DNA from: Caldatribacterium sp964426875
Lineage (GTDB): Bacteria > Atribacterota > Atribacteria > Atribacterales > Caldatribacteriaceae
NCBI GenBank assembly: GCA_964426875.1
Contig: CAYRSB010000002.1
Coordinates: 1 to 64,000, forward strand
Reading direction: 5' to 3'
Length of the DNA: 64,000 nt
Shown here: positions 8,555-17,015 of the stretch, piece after piece
Layout: each line of letters opens with the position of its first letter
Numbering within the stretch: the first letter of the stretch is position 1
Position numbers and translations under genes: made by a program
Notes under the pieces: model-generated
Databases searched by the model: none
What the model was told of the DNA's origin: nothing
What the model saw: the letters and a program-made list of their open reading frames with translations, nothing else

Positions 8555-10108
8555 TCAGTGACGGAAGTGCCGCATCCCGGTGAAGACCATGGCTATCCCT
8601 AAGCGGTTGCAGGCTTCTATGGATTCCTCGTCTCGGATGGACCCCCCGGGTTGTATGATAGCCCGAATACCGTGTTGCCCTGCTTCTTCCACCACATCAG
8701 AGAAGGGAAAGAAGGCATCAGAAGCTAAAACTCCTCCCTTTTCCCTCCCCTGAGCCTTGGCGATGGCGATACGCAGGGCATCGATACGACTCATCTGTCC
8801 TGCTCCTATCCCAACTGTTGCACGGTTCTTCGCTAGGACGATGGCATTCGATTTCACATACTTGGCAACGATGAAGGCAAAGAGAAGATCTTTCCATTCT
8901 TTTTCGGTGGGCTGGGTTTTGGTGACCACACGAAGATTCTCTTGGCACACCGTGAAGATATCGTTGTCCTGGAGGAGGAATCCGCCATCGATTTTTTTGA
9001 GGTCAAAGTGAGCAGGAGAGAGAAGAGGAGCTTCAAGGATGCGAAGGTTCTTCCTCTTTTGCAGGAGTTCTAAGGCCTTAGGGTGGTAAGAAGGAGCAAT
9101 GATGACTTCAAGGAAGAGATTGCCAAAGGCCTTCACGCTCTCTTCGGTCACCTCGCGGTTTGCGGCCACAATACCCCCGTAGGCCGAGACAGGGTCAGAC
9201 TCGAGAGCGAGCCTTGTCGCCTGAACAAGGTCTTCGTTTTCAGCCACGCCGCAGGGATTGTTGTGTTTCACAATGACCACAGCAGGTTTCTCGAATTCCC
9301 GTACAAGACCGTAGGCAGCCTGAACGTCATAGAGGTTGTTGAAAGAGAGCTCTTTCCCTTCAGCAAGAATTCGAAAGACCTTGAAAAACCCTTCCCGGTC
9401 AAGGGAGAGGTCCTCATAGAGAGCGCCTCGCTGGTGGGGATTTTCTCCATAGCGGAGTGTGGAAGCCTTTTTGAGGTGCAGGACGATCTGGGGTGGGAAG
9501 GGCTCAGAGCCTGGGATACCCACCGAGTAGAGGTAAGAAGCAATGAACCCGTCGTAGAGCGAGGTTCTCTGAAAGGCTTCAATGGCCCACTGAAGGGACT
9601 TCTCTTCAGGGAAACATCCTCCGTTTTTCTGGAGTTCTGCAAGGAGTTCGGGATATTGAGAGGGAGAAGAAGCCAAAACCACGTACTTCCAGTTTTTCGC
9701 CGCTGCCCGAAGAAGGGTTACTCCTCCGATGTCGATTTCCTCTGCAAGCACATCGAGGTTCGTTTCTCCTTCTTCCATCTTCTTCTCAAAGGGGTAGAGG
9801 TTGCATACCACAAGGTCAACGGGAGCAATACCGTGCTCTTTGAGGTCTTCCATGTCTTCCTTGAGGCTTCTCCTGGCCAAAATGCCCCCAAAGATTCTGG
9901 GATGGAGGGTTTTCACTCGTCCTCCGAGGATTTCCGGGAATCCGGTGACATCTGACACTTCCTTCACCGAAAGACCAAGGCTGGTAAGAAAACGCGCCGT
10001 TCCCCCGGTAGCCAAGAGTTCTATCTCTAAAGCGTGGAGGCCTCGGGCCAACTTTTCAAGGCCAGTTTTGTCGGAAACGCTTATCAGGGCTCGTCTGACC
10101 TTAATCAC
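8555..10108 (-). CDS. purH: Bifunctional AICAR transformylase/IMP cyclohydrolase
   Basis: PurH performs the last two steps of IMP synthesis. The 517-residue protein shows the N-terminal IMP cyclohydrolase (MGS-like fold: ALISVSDKTGLEKLA, GGTARFL, GGRVKTLHPRI) and the C-terminal AICAR transformylase with the catalytic KHNNPCGVA segment. It ends in the usual FTGMRHFRH. The start is GTG 10108, preceded by AAGGAGGG at six-base spacing; a longer ATG start at 10138 would place the ribosome site inside the gene. It is the first gene of the minus-strand run through aspA, hydF and the DRG GTPase. Confidence 0.95.
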   Translation of the reverse strand: MIKVRRALISVSDKTGLEKLARGLHALEIELLATGGTARFLTSLGLSVKEVSDVTGFPEILGGRVKTLHPRIFGGILARRSLKEDMEDLKEHGIAPVDLVVCNLYPFEKKMEEGETNLDVLAEEIDIGGVTLLRAAAKNWKYVVLASSPSQYPELLAELQKNGGCFPEEKSLQWAIEAFQRTSLYDGFIASYLYSVGIPGSEPFPPQIVLHLKKASTLRYGENPHQRGALYEDLSLDREGFFKVFRILAEGKELSFNNLYDVQAAYGLVREFEKPAVVIVKHNNPCGVAENEDLVQATRLALESDPVSAYGGIVAANREVTEESVKAFGNLFLEVIIAPSYHPKALELLQKRKNLRILEAPLLSPAHFDLKKIDGGFLLQDNDIFTVCQENLRVVTKTQPTEKEWKDLLFAFIVAKYVKSNAIVLAKNRATVGIGAGQMSRIDALRIAIAKAQGREKGGVLASDAFFPFSDVVEEAGQHGIRAIIQPGGSIRDEESIEACNRLGIAMVFTGMRHFRH

Positions 10109-10224
10109 TGTGCATCCCTCCTTCTGTGTTTCCTTCATTCTACTTGATGGGGAGAGTGTTGAAAAGTGAGAGGCGGTGTGTCACAATCCATGTGTTAGAA
10201 TGTTGGAGAAGGAGTGGAAGCTTT

Positions 10225-11181
10225 GTGGGCAAAGCAAAGGTTCTCATCGTGGGTAGTCTCAACATGGACATGGTTTTAAAGATTGAGCGTATGCCTGAGG
10301 TGGGTGAAAACCTCTTTGTGCGGAAATTCTCCATGTTCCCCGGGGGGAAAGGAAACAACCAGGCCATTGCCTGTGCACGTCTTGGAGCCATAGTAAGTAT
10401 GATAGGCAAGGTGGGAGACGATGATTTTGGCGCCCGTCTTCTTTTGAACCTTGAGCAGGAAGATGTGGACTATGCCTTCGTCACGAAACAGCCCCTCACT
10501 CATACCGGCTTGGCTTTCATCTTTATCGACGAGCGAGGAGAAAACCGTATCCTTGTGGCACCGGGAGCCAACATGAGCCTTTCAGTGCAGGATATAGAGA
10601 GTGCGGTGCAGCTCTTCAAGTCCTGTGACTTTCTCCTTTTGCAACTCGAAGTACCTCATGAGGTGGTGAAGCGGGCCATCGACAACGCCCACCGCTTTGG
10701 GATGACGGTGGTGCTCAACCCGGCGCCGGCTCAGCAATTTCCCATAGAAATTCTGACTGCCAATGACATCTTGACACCGAATAAGTATGAAGCGGAGGTT
10801 TTAAGTGGCATCAGGATTTCGAGTCTACAGGATGCCATCGCGGCCATAAGAGCTCTTCGTCGTCGCTCTCGAGCCCGCACGGTCATAACCTTAGGGGAAC
10901 AGGGAGCCATTGCCAGTGTCGATGATACCAGGTACGTTTACCTTCCTCCACGGAAGGTTCAGGTTGCCGACACAACTGCTGCAGGTGATGCCTTCAATGC
11001 TGGACTGGTGGTGGGCATTACTGAAGGGAAGGAGTGGGTGGAAGCTTTGAAAATTGCCAACACGGCTGGGGCCATCGCCTGCACGAGAGTCGGTGCCCAG
11101 AGCGCTTTGCCCTATGTGCGGGATCTGGAGAACTTCTTAAGAGAGCAAGGAGAGGGTGAGGCAGAATTCCTCAATGGCTGA
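10225..11181 (+). CDS. PfkB-family carbohydrate kinase, ribokinase-like
   Basis: This 318-residue sugar kinase starts with VLIVGSLNMDMVL and has the substrate motif GGKGNNQAIACARLG and the C-terminal PfkB signature DTTAAGDAFNAGL, whose Asp is the catalytic base. Ribokinase is the closest fit, but adenosine or another pentose/hexose could be the substrate. The start GTG 10225 is preceded by AAGGAGTGG. It is divergent from purH; the 116-bp spacer holds a plausible TTGAAA/17/CACAAT promoter. The gene ends 26 bp inside the MgtC-like gene. Confidence 0.85.
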   Translation: MGKAKVLIVGSLNMDMVLKIERMPEVGENLFVRKFSMFPGGKGNNQAIACARLGAIVSMIGKVGDDDFGARLLLNLEQEDVDYAFVTKQPLTHTGLAFIFIDERGENRILVAPGANMSLSVQDIESAVQLFKSCDFLLLQLEVPHEVVKRAIDNAHRFGMTVVLNPAPAQQFPIEILTANDILTPNKYEAEVLSGIRISSLQDAIAAIRALRRRSRARTVITLGEQGAIASVDDTRYVYLPPRKVQVADTTAAGDAFNAGLVVGITEGKEWVEALKIANTAGAIACTRVGAQSALPYVRDLENFLREQGEGEAEFLNG

Positions 11182-11839
11182 ATGGTTGACAGGCGATACA
11201 TTCACCATCCTCTTTCGCCTTCTTGGGGCCTTTGTGGCCGGGGGCGTCATCGGCTGGCAGAGAGAGCGGGCAGAAAAACCCGCAGGTTTGCGAACACATA
11301 TTCTTGTGTGTCTGGGCTCTGCTTTAATGACCCTGGTTTCAATATTCTTTTTTGGTAGAGCTGGATACGATGCGGCACGCATCACTGCCCAGATTGTGAG
11401 TGGCATCGGGTTTCTGGGTGCAGGGACCATCTTTCGCTATGGTTCGACTATTGCCGGTTTGACCACTGCAGCAAGCCTCTGGGCCACCTGTGGAGTGGGT
11501 ATCGCCATAGGTGCGGGCATGTTCTTCCTGGGATTTACGGGAGTAGGGTTTATTTTTCTCGTTCTTTGGCTTTTGGAGTACTTTGAGGAGTATTTCTTGA
11601 AGACCAGAGGGGGGCTTTTTATAGAGCTCGTTTTACGAGACGAGCCTGGAGCCTTGGGGAAGGTGGGTACTCTTCTTGGAGGTTTGGGAGTGAATATTGA
11701 CGCAGCAAGGGTTCGTCGGGAAAGTGAGGGGAGCATTCTCTGTTCTCTTTATACCCATGCCACCCGTGGGATGAAAGTTTTGGATATAGCTTCGGCTTTG
11801 AAGGGACTTGATGTGGTAGAGAATCTTGAGATTCATTGA
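11156..11839 (+). CDS. MgtC/SapB family membrane protein
   Basis: The 227-residue protein has four to five membrane segments with the MgtC/SapB signatures GGVIGWQRERAEKPAGLRTH and SGIGFLGAGTIFRYG...GLTTAASLW. A C-terminal soluble domain of about 75 residues (FIELVLRDEPGALGKVGTLL) looks like an ACT-type regulatory fold. The family is tied to Mg2+ or phosphate homeostasis and ATP-synthase control; the role here is unknown. GTG 11156 overlaps the upstream kinase; ATG 11174 is an alternative start. hisS follows after 14 bp. Confidence 0.85.
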   Translation: MRQNSSMAEWLTGDTFTILFRLLGAFVAGGVIGWQRERAEKPAGLRTHILVCLGSALMTLVSIFFFGRAGYDAARITAQIVSGIGFLGAGTIFRYGSTIAGLTTAASLWATCGVGIAIGAGMFFLGFTGVGFIFLVLWLLEYFEEYFLKTRGGLFIELVLRDEPGALGKVGTLLGGLGVNIDAARVRRESEGSILCSLYTHATRGMKVLDIASALKGLDVVENLEIH

Positions 11840-11853
11840 GAGGATGAAGAGGG

Positions 11854-13122
11854 ATGGAGATAAAGGCACCACGAGGCACAAAAGATATTTTCGGAGAAGA
11901 AGTTTTCCTTTGGCAACGCCTTGAGGAGGCGGTGCACCGAAATGCCTTTCTTTTCGGGTACCGGGAGGTTCGTACCCCGATTTTCGAGTACACCGAGCTT
12001 TTCGCAAGAGGAGTAGGAGAGGAGACGGACATTGTCCAGAAGGAGATGTACACCTTTTCCGATAAGGGGGGAAGGAGCCTCACACTTCGCCCGGAGGGAA
12101 CAGCTCCAGTGGTGCGAGCGTATTTAGAACATGGTTTTTTTGTAAGAGAGCCACGGGTAAAGTGGTACTACATTGGCCCAATGTTTCGGTATGAACGACC
12201 TCAGGCAGGACGGATGCGCCAGTTCCACCAGTTCGGCTTTGAAGCCTTGGGATTTCAGGAACCGGCCTGTGATGCCGAAATCATCGCTTTGGCCTGGACA
12301 ATATACAAAGAGCTTGGTCTTCTCGATTTGTCTCTGGAACTCAACAGTATCGGCTGTCCCAAGTGTAAACCCCGATATATTGGTGCCCTTACGGGGTACC
12401 TTGAGGAGGAAAAGGAAGCTCTTTGTGAGAATTGCCTCCTGCGTCTTGAGAAAAACCCTTTGCGGGTGCTCGACTGCAAGGCAGAGAAGTGTCAGGAGGT
12501 TTTCAGACGGCCCTCTTTTCCCGTTATTCAGGATTTTCTCTGTGAGGAGTGTCGAGAGCATGAGGAAAGGCTCTTTCGACTGATTGAGGGCCTCGGAATT
12601 TCTTTTGTGCTCAACCCTCGGCTCGTGCGGGGACTTGATTACTACACGAAAACGGTTTTTGAAATAAAGGTTAAGACCTTGGGAGCTCAGGATGCCATAG
12701 GGGGAGGAGGTAGGTACGACGGGCTGTCTCAGGTTCTTGGGGGGCCAGAGGTTCCTGGAGTGGGTTTTGCTGCTGGGATGGAGAGAATCGTTCTTCTTCT
12801 TGAAAAGAGCGGAGTCTCTTTTGCGCAGCCTCCCTTTTTCTATCTTGCTCCCCAAGATGAGAAGGGGGAAGAGATTTTGCTTTCTCTTTCCCAGCAACTG
12901 AAGGGCTTGAATATCCCCTTTTACCTTGATTTCGCTGCCAAGGGATTGCGGTATCACCTCAAAAGGGCCCAGAAAATGGACATACGTTTCGTGGTGATTG
13001 TAGGGGAAGAAGAGAGAAAGAGCAAGGCTTTTTCCCTGAAAGACATGGCCTCGGGAGAACAGACTCTTGTATCCCTTGAAGGACTCGTAGAGTTTTGGCG
13101 AAGGGAGCGAACAGCATGTTGA
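11854..13122 (+). CDS. hisS: Histidyl-tRNA synthetase
   Basis: This class II synthetase of 422 residues begins with the typical PRGTKDIFGEE. It shows motif 2 around YYIGPMFRYERPQAGRMRQFHQFG, the histidine-binding segment RGLDYYTKTVFE, motif 3 GVGFAAGMERI and a C-terminal anticodon-binding domain. A Cys-rich insertion (CPKCKP, CENC, CEEC) looks like the zinc-ribbon-type insert seen in some bacterial HisRS. It overlaps aspS by 7 bp, a common hisS-aspS arrangement. Confidence 0.96.
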   Translation: MEIKAPRGTKDIFGEEVFLWQRLEEAVHRNAFLFGYREVRTPIFEYTELFARGVGEETDIVQKEMYTFSDKGGRSLTLRPEGTAPVVRAYLEHGFFVREPRVKWYYIGPMFRYERPQAGRMRQFHQFGFEALGFQEPACDAEIIALAWTIYKELGLLDLSLELNSIGCPKCKPRYIGALTGYLEEEKEALCENCLLRLEKNPLRVLDCKAEKCQEVFRRPSFPVIQDFLCEECREHEERLFRLIEGLGISFVLNPRLVRGLDYYTKTVFEIKVKTLGAQDAIGGGGRYDGLSQVLGGPEVPGVGFAAGMERIVLLLEKSGVSFAQPPFFYLAPQDEKGEEILLSLSQQLKGLNIPFYLDFAAKGLRYHLKRAQKMDIRFVVIVGEEERKSKAFSLKDMASGEQTLVSLEGLVEFWRRERTAC

Positions 13123-14882
13123 GGACGCACACCTGTGGTGAGCTTCGCAAAAGCGATGTTGGAAAGGAAGTTACCCTTGCCGGCTGGGTCCACCGCATTC
13201 GGGATCATGGAGGGATTATCTTTTTGGATCTCCGAGATCGGTGGGGTATAACTCAAGTGGTGGTAGACTCCAGAAATAAAGAGGCCTATGGGTGTGCTTC
13301 AGAAGCACGAGCTGAGTACGTGGTTCAGGTGCGAGGAGTTGTTAGAGAGCGCCCCCAGGGCCTTGTAAATCCTCGTCTTGCCACTGGAGAAATTGAGGTT
13401 CATGCCTCCTCTTTTTGTATCCTTTCTTCTGCAGAAATTCCTCCTTTTGAGGTCGAGGAAAAGAAGGAAGTGGATGAGTCTCTTCGTTTACGATATCGCT
13501 ACATCGATCTTCGTCGTCGCAGAATGCAGGAAAACATTATTCTGCGCCACCGAGCGGCCCAGAGTATTCGTCGTTTCCTTTCAGAGAGGGACTTCGTCGA
13601 GATCGAGACACCCTTCCTCACCAAGAGTACCCCCGAGGGAGCCCGGGACTTCCTTGTCCCCAGCAGGCTCTCGCGGGGCTCTTTTTACGCCCTGCCGCAG
13701 TCTCCACAGCTCTTCAAACAGATTCTCATGATTGCCAGTTTTGACCGGTACTTTCAGATTGTTCGTTGTTTCAGGGATGAGGACCTTCGTGCCGATCGCC
13801 AGCCGGAGTTCACCCAGGTGGACATCGAGATGTCCTTCGTCGATCGAGAAGACGTGATGAGCCTTGTAGAGGAGCTCATGTATACCCTCTTTCGTGAACT
13901 TTTGGGGGTAGAACTCTCCCTACCCTTTCCCCGTCTAAAATATGAGGAGGCTCTTGAACGATATGGAACGGATAAGCCCGATTTGCGCTTTACTCTCTCC
14001 ATCGACGACCTGACTCATATTTTTCAAGAAGAGGCACATGGGCTCATTGCAAAGAACGAGAATTGGGTAGCTTTCAAGGCTCTTTTTATTCCCCATGATC
14101 ACCTTCTCTCCCGTAAGAAGCTCGACACTTTTGCCCAAGAAGCGAAAGATAAACACTTAGCTCTCTCCTGGGTTCGAAAAGGAGGAGAGGGGTTTTCCTC
14201 TCCTCTTAAGGGGAAGATTCCTGATCCTCTTTTTGAGCGTCTTGTGGCTCTCTATCCTTTCGAGGAGGGTTCGGTACTTCTGCTCTCCTGGGGAGAGAGG
14301 AGCAAACTGCGGGAATTCATGGGAGACCTTCGTTCTCGTCTGGGGGCAGAGGTTCCCAAGAAAGGGTGTTTTGCCCCTTTATGGGTGGTAGATTTTCCCC
14401 TTTTTGAGTGGAGCGAAGAAGAAAAGCGATGGACCTCGGTGCATCATCCTTTCACTGCTCCCTTTGATGAGGATATCCCCCTTCTTGAAGTAGAGCCTGG
14501 AAGGGTTCGTGCTAAGGCCTACGACCTTGTCCTTAATGGTTACGAAGTAGGGGGAGGGAGCATTCGAATTCATGAAAGGTCCTTGCAGGAAAAGATTTTC
14601 TCCCTTTTGAGCTTGACTGAAGAAGAGATTCGGAAGAAGTTCGGTTTTTTCGTTGAGGCTTTACGGTTTGGCTGTCCTCCTCATGGAGGGATTGCTTTAG
14701 GCTTCGATCGTTTAGCCATGCTTCTTTGTGGAGAGGATTCTATTCGTGAGGTTATCGCCTTCCCCAAGACTCAAAAGGGTGTTTGTCTTTTAACCGGAGC
14801 CCCCTCTCCGGTGGAGAAAGAACAACTTGATATCTTGGGAATCGCCCTTAGGGAAACGCGGGATGGCACTTCTGCGAGTTAA
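13116..14882 (+). CDS. aspS: Aspartyl-tRNA synthetase, likely non-discriminating
   Basis: The 588-residue bacterial-type AspRS has the N-terminal OB-fold, motif 2 FRDEDLRADRQPEFTQVD, the bacterial insertion domain and motif 3 GGIALGFDRLAML. ATG 13116 is preceded by GGGAG. Residue 31 is His in RDHGGIIF. Discriminating enzymes such as E. coli AspRS have Leu at this place (RDLG), while His is typical of non-discriminating enzymes that also charge tRNA-Asn. That would require GatCAB transamidation elsewhere in the genome. Translation is coupled to hisS through a 7-bp overlap. Confidence 0.95.
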   Translation: MLRTHTCGELRKSDVGKEVTLAGWVHRIRDHGGIIFLDLRDRWGITQVVVDSRNKEAYGCASEARAEYVVQVRGVVRERPQGLVNPRLATGEIEVHASSFCILSSAEIPPFEVEEKKEVDESLRLRYRYIDLRRRRMQENIILRHRAAQSIRRFLSERDFVEIETPFLTKSTPEGARDFLVPSRLSRGSFYALPQSPQLFKQILMIASFDRYFQIVRCFRDEDLRADRQPEFTQVDIEMSFVDREDVMSLVEELMYTLFRELLGVELSLPFPRLKYEEALERYGTDKPDLRFTLSIDDLTHIFQEEAHGLIAKNENWVAFKALFIPHDHLLSRKKLDTFAQEAKDKHLALSWVRKGGEGFSSPLKGKIPDPLFERLVALYPFEEGSVLLLSWGERSKLREFMGDLRSRLGAEVPKKGCFAPLWVVDFPLFEWSEEEKRWTSVHHPFTAPFDEDIPLLEVEPGRVRAKAYDLVLNGYEVGGGSIRIHERSLQEKIFSLLSLTEEEIRKKFGFFVEALRFGCPPHGGIALGFDRLAMLLCGEDSIREVIAFPKTQKGVCLLTGAPSPVEKEQLDILGIALRETRDGTSAS

Positions 14883-15044
14883 ATTTTGTTCCTCACTGCC
14901 TGGAAGGTACGCTTCAGAGCTCAATCGATTTTCTACCTTTTTGCCCCCAGGGTCGTTTAATAGTTATCTCTTGGGGTACATTTCGATTGTGATCCTCGTC
15001 GGATTGAGAGCCAGGTATTTGTATTATATTGTGCCTCCTTGGGA

Positions 15045-15062
15045 TATAATGAATAGGGAGGG
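15045..15062 (+). promoter_or_regulatory. Probable -10 element and ribosome site upstream of the secreted-protein operon
   Basis: TATAAT at 15045-15050 is followed by GGGAGGG before ATG 15070. No good -35 lies at 17 bp; TTATAT at 15023-15028 (16 bp) is weak. The 187-bp spacer after aspS holds nothing else I can identify. Confidence 0.5.
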
Positions 15063-15069
15063 ATGAGAG

Positions 15070-15591
15070 ATGCGTTGGGTTGTTCTTTTTATTTTTCTTC
15101 TCTCTCTTCTTTTGGGCTCCTCAGCTTTTGGGAATGATTTCGTTCCCTACGTTTCTCAGGAAGTCGGTTTTTCCATCTCTTTCCCTGCGGAGTGGGAAGT
15201 AGAGAATCCTCCTCGTTTTTACTATCCCGGGCTCATCATGTGTGCCCATCTGGGACCAACGAACGTCTGGATAACTCACGAATACCGCTACTATCCTTCC
15301 TTTTCCAGTTTCCAAAAAAGGGTACGGGACGATATCCTTCTTTTCCCTGGGGTGAACATTATTGGAGAAGGAGAGATAAAGATCGCAGGCGTTCCCGCTT
15401 ACTTTTACGTTTACACTTTCCCGGGAGGGGACAAAAACATGAAGGCCGTGCTTTACCTTTTTGCTCGGGGAGAGGGATTCTTTCGCATCATTTGCTGGAC
15501 GTCGGAATCTTCCTTTGAACCCCTTCTACCCGTTTTTGAACACATTGCCTTAAGTTTTAGCACCCGCAGGGGAGAGATGAACAAGGAATGA
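15070..15591 (+). CDS. Secreted protein, PsbP/DcrB-like fold likely
   Basis: This 173-residue protein has a clear cleavable signal peptide (residues 1-21, ending SSAFG). A compact domain follows that opens with VGFSISFPAEWEVE and has alternating beta segments. This pattern is typical of PsbP/DcrB-type secreted proteins, although homology is inferred from style only. ATG 15070 follows GGGAGGGATGAGAG. Its stop overlaps the start of the PIG-L deacetylase gene (ATGA). Function unknown; a cell-surface role with its neighbour is plausible. Confidence 0.7.
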   Translation: MRWVVLFIFLLSLLLGSSAFGNDFVPYVSQEVGFSISFPAEWEVENPPRFYYPGLIMCAHLGPTNVWITHEYRYYPSFSSFQKRVRDDILLFPGVNIIGEGEIKIAGVPAYFYVYTFPGGDKNMKAVLYLFARGEGFFRIICWTSESSFEPLLPVFEHIALSFSTRRGEMNKE

Positions 15592-17003
15592 AGGTAAAGC
15601 TGCGAATTCTAAGACTTACCGTTCTTGTAGGGGTTGTAGCGGTTCTTTCAGCGTTCCTCGTCAATGCTCAAGTACGTTTCTCTCTCCCTCGTTTTTCTCA
15701 ACTTGTTTTTGAAAACCCCTCGTCTCTTGGATGTACGGAAAATGACACAATTCTCGTTATTGCTCCTCACTGTGACGACGAGGTCTTTGGTGCAGGGGGG
15801 TTCATATACGATGCCCTCAAAAAGGGAGCAAGAGTTTATGTAGTGGTCATGACGAATGGTGAGGCCTTTCGTCTCCTTTTCTCCCGCTCTTCCCGGGCGG
15901 TGGAGCTTGGGTATAGAAGGCAGATGGAAACCCTTGAGGCCTTAAGAGTTCTTGGGATTCCTAAGGAAAATGTTTTCTTCCTTGGCTATCCCGATCGGGG
16001 CCTGGCACTTCTGTGGCATGAGTACTGGTCCAAGGACACTCCTTATCTTTCCCGTCTTACCCGAAGGACAGAGAATTTCTATGTTACGAGTTTCAGGATA
16101 GGTAATCCTTATTGTGGAGAAAGTGTAGTGGGTGACCTTGAAGAGATTCTTCTTTTGGTCCGACCCACGATAATCCTTACCGCTTCTCCTTTCGATACTC
16201 ATCCCGACCACTGGGCTACCTTCAACTTCACTATGTATGCTATAGAGTGCCTCCGTCTCCAAGACCCCTTTTTCGAGAATACTTTGGTTTTCTGGTACCT
16301 TGTGCACTGGCACTTCTGGCCCCATGGGGGTATGACTGGAAAAGGGATAAAACTTATCCCTCCTCGAGAGCTTCTTGTGCCCACCGTCCGATGGCAATTC
16401 TATTTTCTCTCCAAAGATACCATCTTTGCTAAAGATCGGGCGGTGCGAAAATATCGTTCCCAATCATGGGGAGGGTATCCTTTGAGTTTTGTTCGGGCTA
16501 ATGAACTTTTCGTAGAGGCCCATTCTTCAAAGATTCCTACTCTTTTACGAGAAGTAGCTCTTGATGGACGCTTTGATGACTGGGGAGGGGGAACACTCCT
16601 TTTCTCGTCCCCCGAGGTACGGGGAAGCATGGCCAGAAGGCCCTCCAAATTCCCTCCTCTTGCTGTAGCGAGAGATTCCGAGAATCTCTATTTTGCTCTT
16701 CCTTCACTGCCTTTTGAAAGTGTTACCTATACGTTTCATCTCTACCCTATTACTTCTCTTCAGGATGAGGAGACCTATCTTGACGTGGTGGTGGAAAGTA
16801 CCTCAAGGAAAACTATAACCGTTTCGCCAAGTGCCTCTCGTGGCAGTCCATTGGATGTGGAGTATGTTTTTGGGAGAGATGGTGTTGAGGTTGCTGTTCC
16901 CTTAAGTCTTATTCATAGAGCGCCGACGATCTTTTTCAAGATGGAGGTTTCTCTTAAAAAGCGGATTGTCCTTGAAACCGTCTGGAAGGTTCTAAGCTTC
17001 TGA
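15588..17003 (+). CDS. Exported PIG-L (LmbE-type) deacetylase with C-terminal beta domain
   Basis: The 471-residue protein begins with a signal peptide or membrane anchor (residues 1-28). The PIG-L domain follows with metal motif APHCDDE (residues 59-65) and the downstream HPDH motif. These enzymes remove N-acetyl groups from GlcNAc-type substrates using Zn. After about residue 310 comes a region starting VALDGRFDDWGG, which resembles CBM9-like carbohydrate-binding modules. An exported de-N-acetylase acting on cell-wall or environmental glycans is the likely role. It lies directly upstream of ddl, which fits envelope metabolism. Confidence 0.85.
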   Translation: MKVKLRILRLTVLVGVVAVLSAFLVNAQVRFSLPRFSQLVFENPSSLGCTENDTILVIAPHCDDEVFGAGGFIYDALKKGARVYVVVMTNGEAFRLLFSRSSRAVELGYRRQMETLEALRVLGIPKENVFFLGYPDRGLALLWHEYWSKDTPYLSRLTRRTENFYVTSFRIGNPYCGESVVGDLEEILLLVRPTIILTASPFDTHPDHWATFNFTMYAIECLRLQDPFFENTLVFWYLVHWHFWPHGGMTGKGIKLIPPRELLVPTVRWQFYFLSKDTIFAKDRAVRKYRSQSWGGYPLSFVRANELFVEAHSSKIPTLLREVALDGRFDDWGGGTLLFSSPEVRGSMARRPSKFPPLAVARDSENLYFALPSLPFESVTYTFHLYPITSLQDEETYLDVVVESTSRKTITVSPSASRGSPLDVEYVFGRDGVEVAVPLSLIHRAPTIFFKMEVSLKKRIVLETVWKVLSF

Positions 17004-17015
17004 GGTGAGAAAAAG

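Noticed and set aside
9083..9955. Long plus-strand open frame over purH
   Set aside because: It is antisense to a clearly conserved purH and lacks any motif.
14883..15044. tRNA or small RNA in the spacer after aspS
   Set aside because: No cloverleaf or conserved T-loop pattern can be read in the 187-bp spacer.
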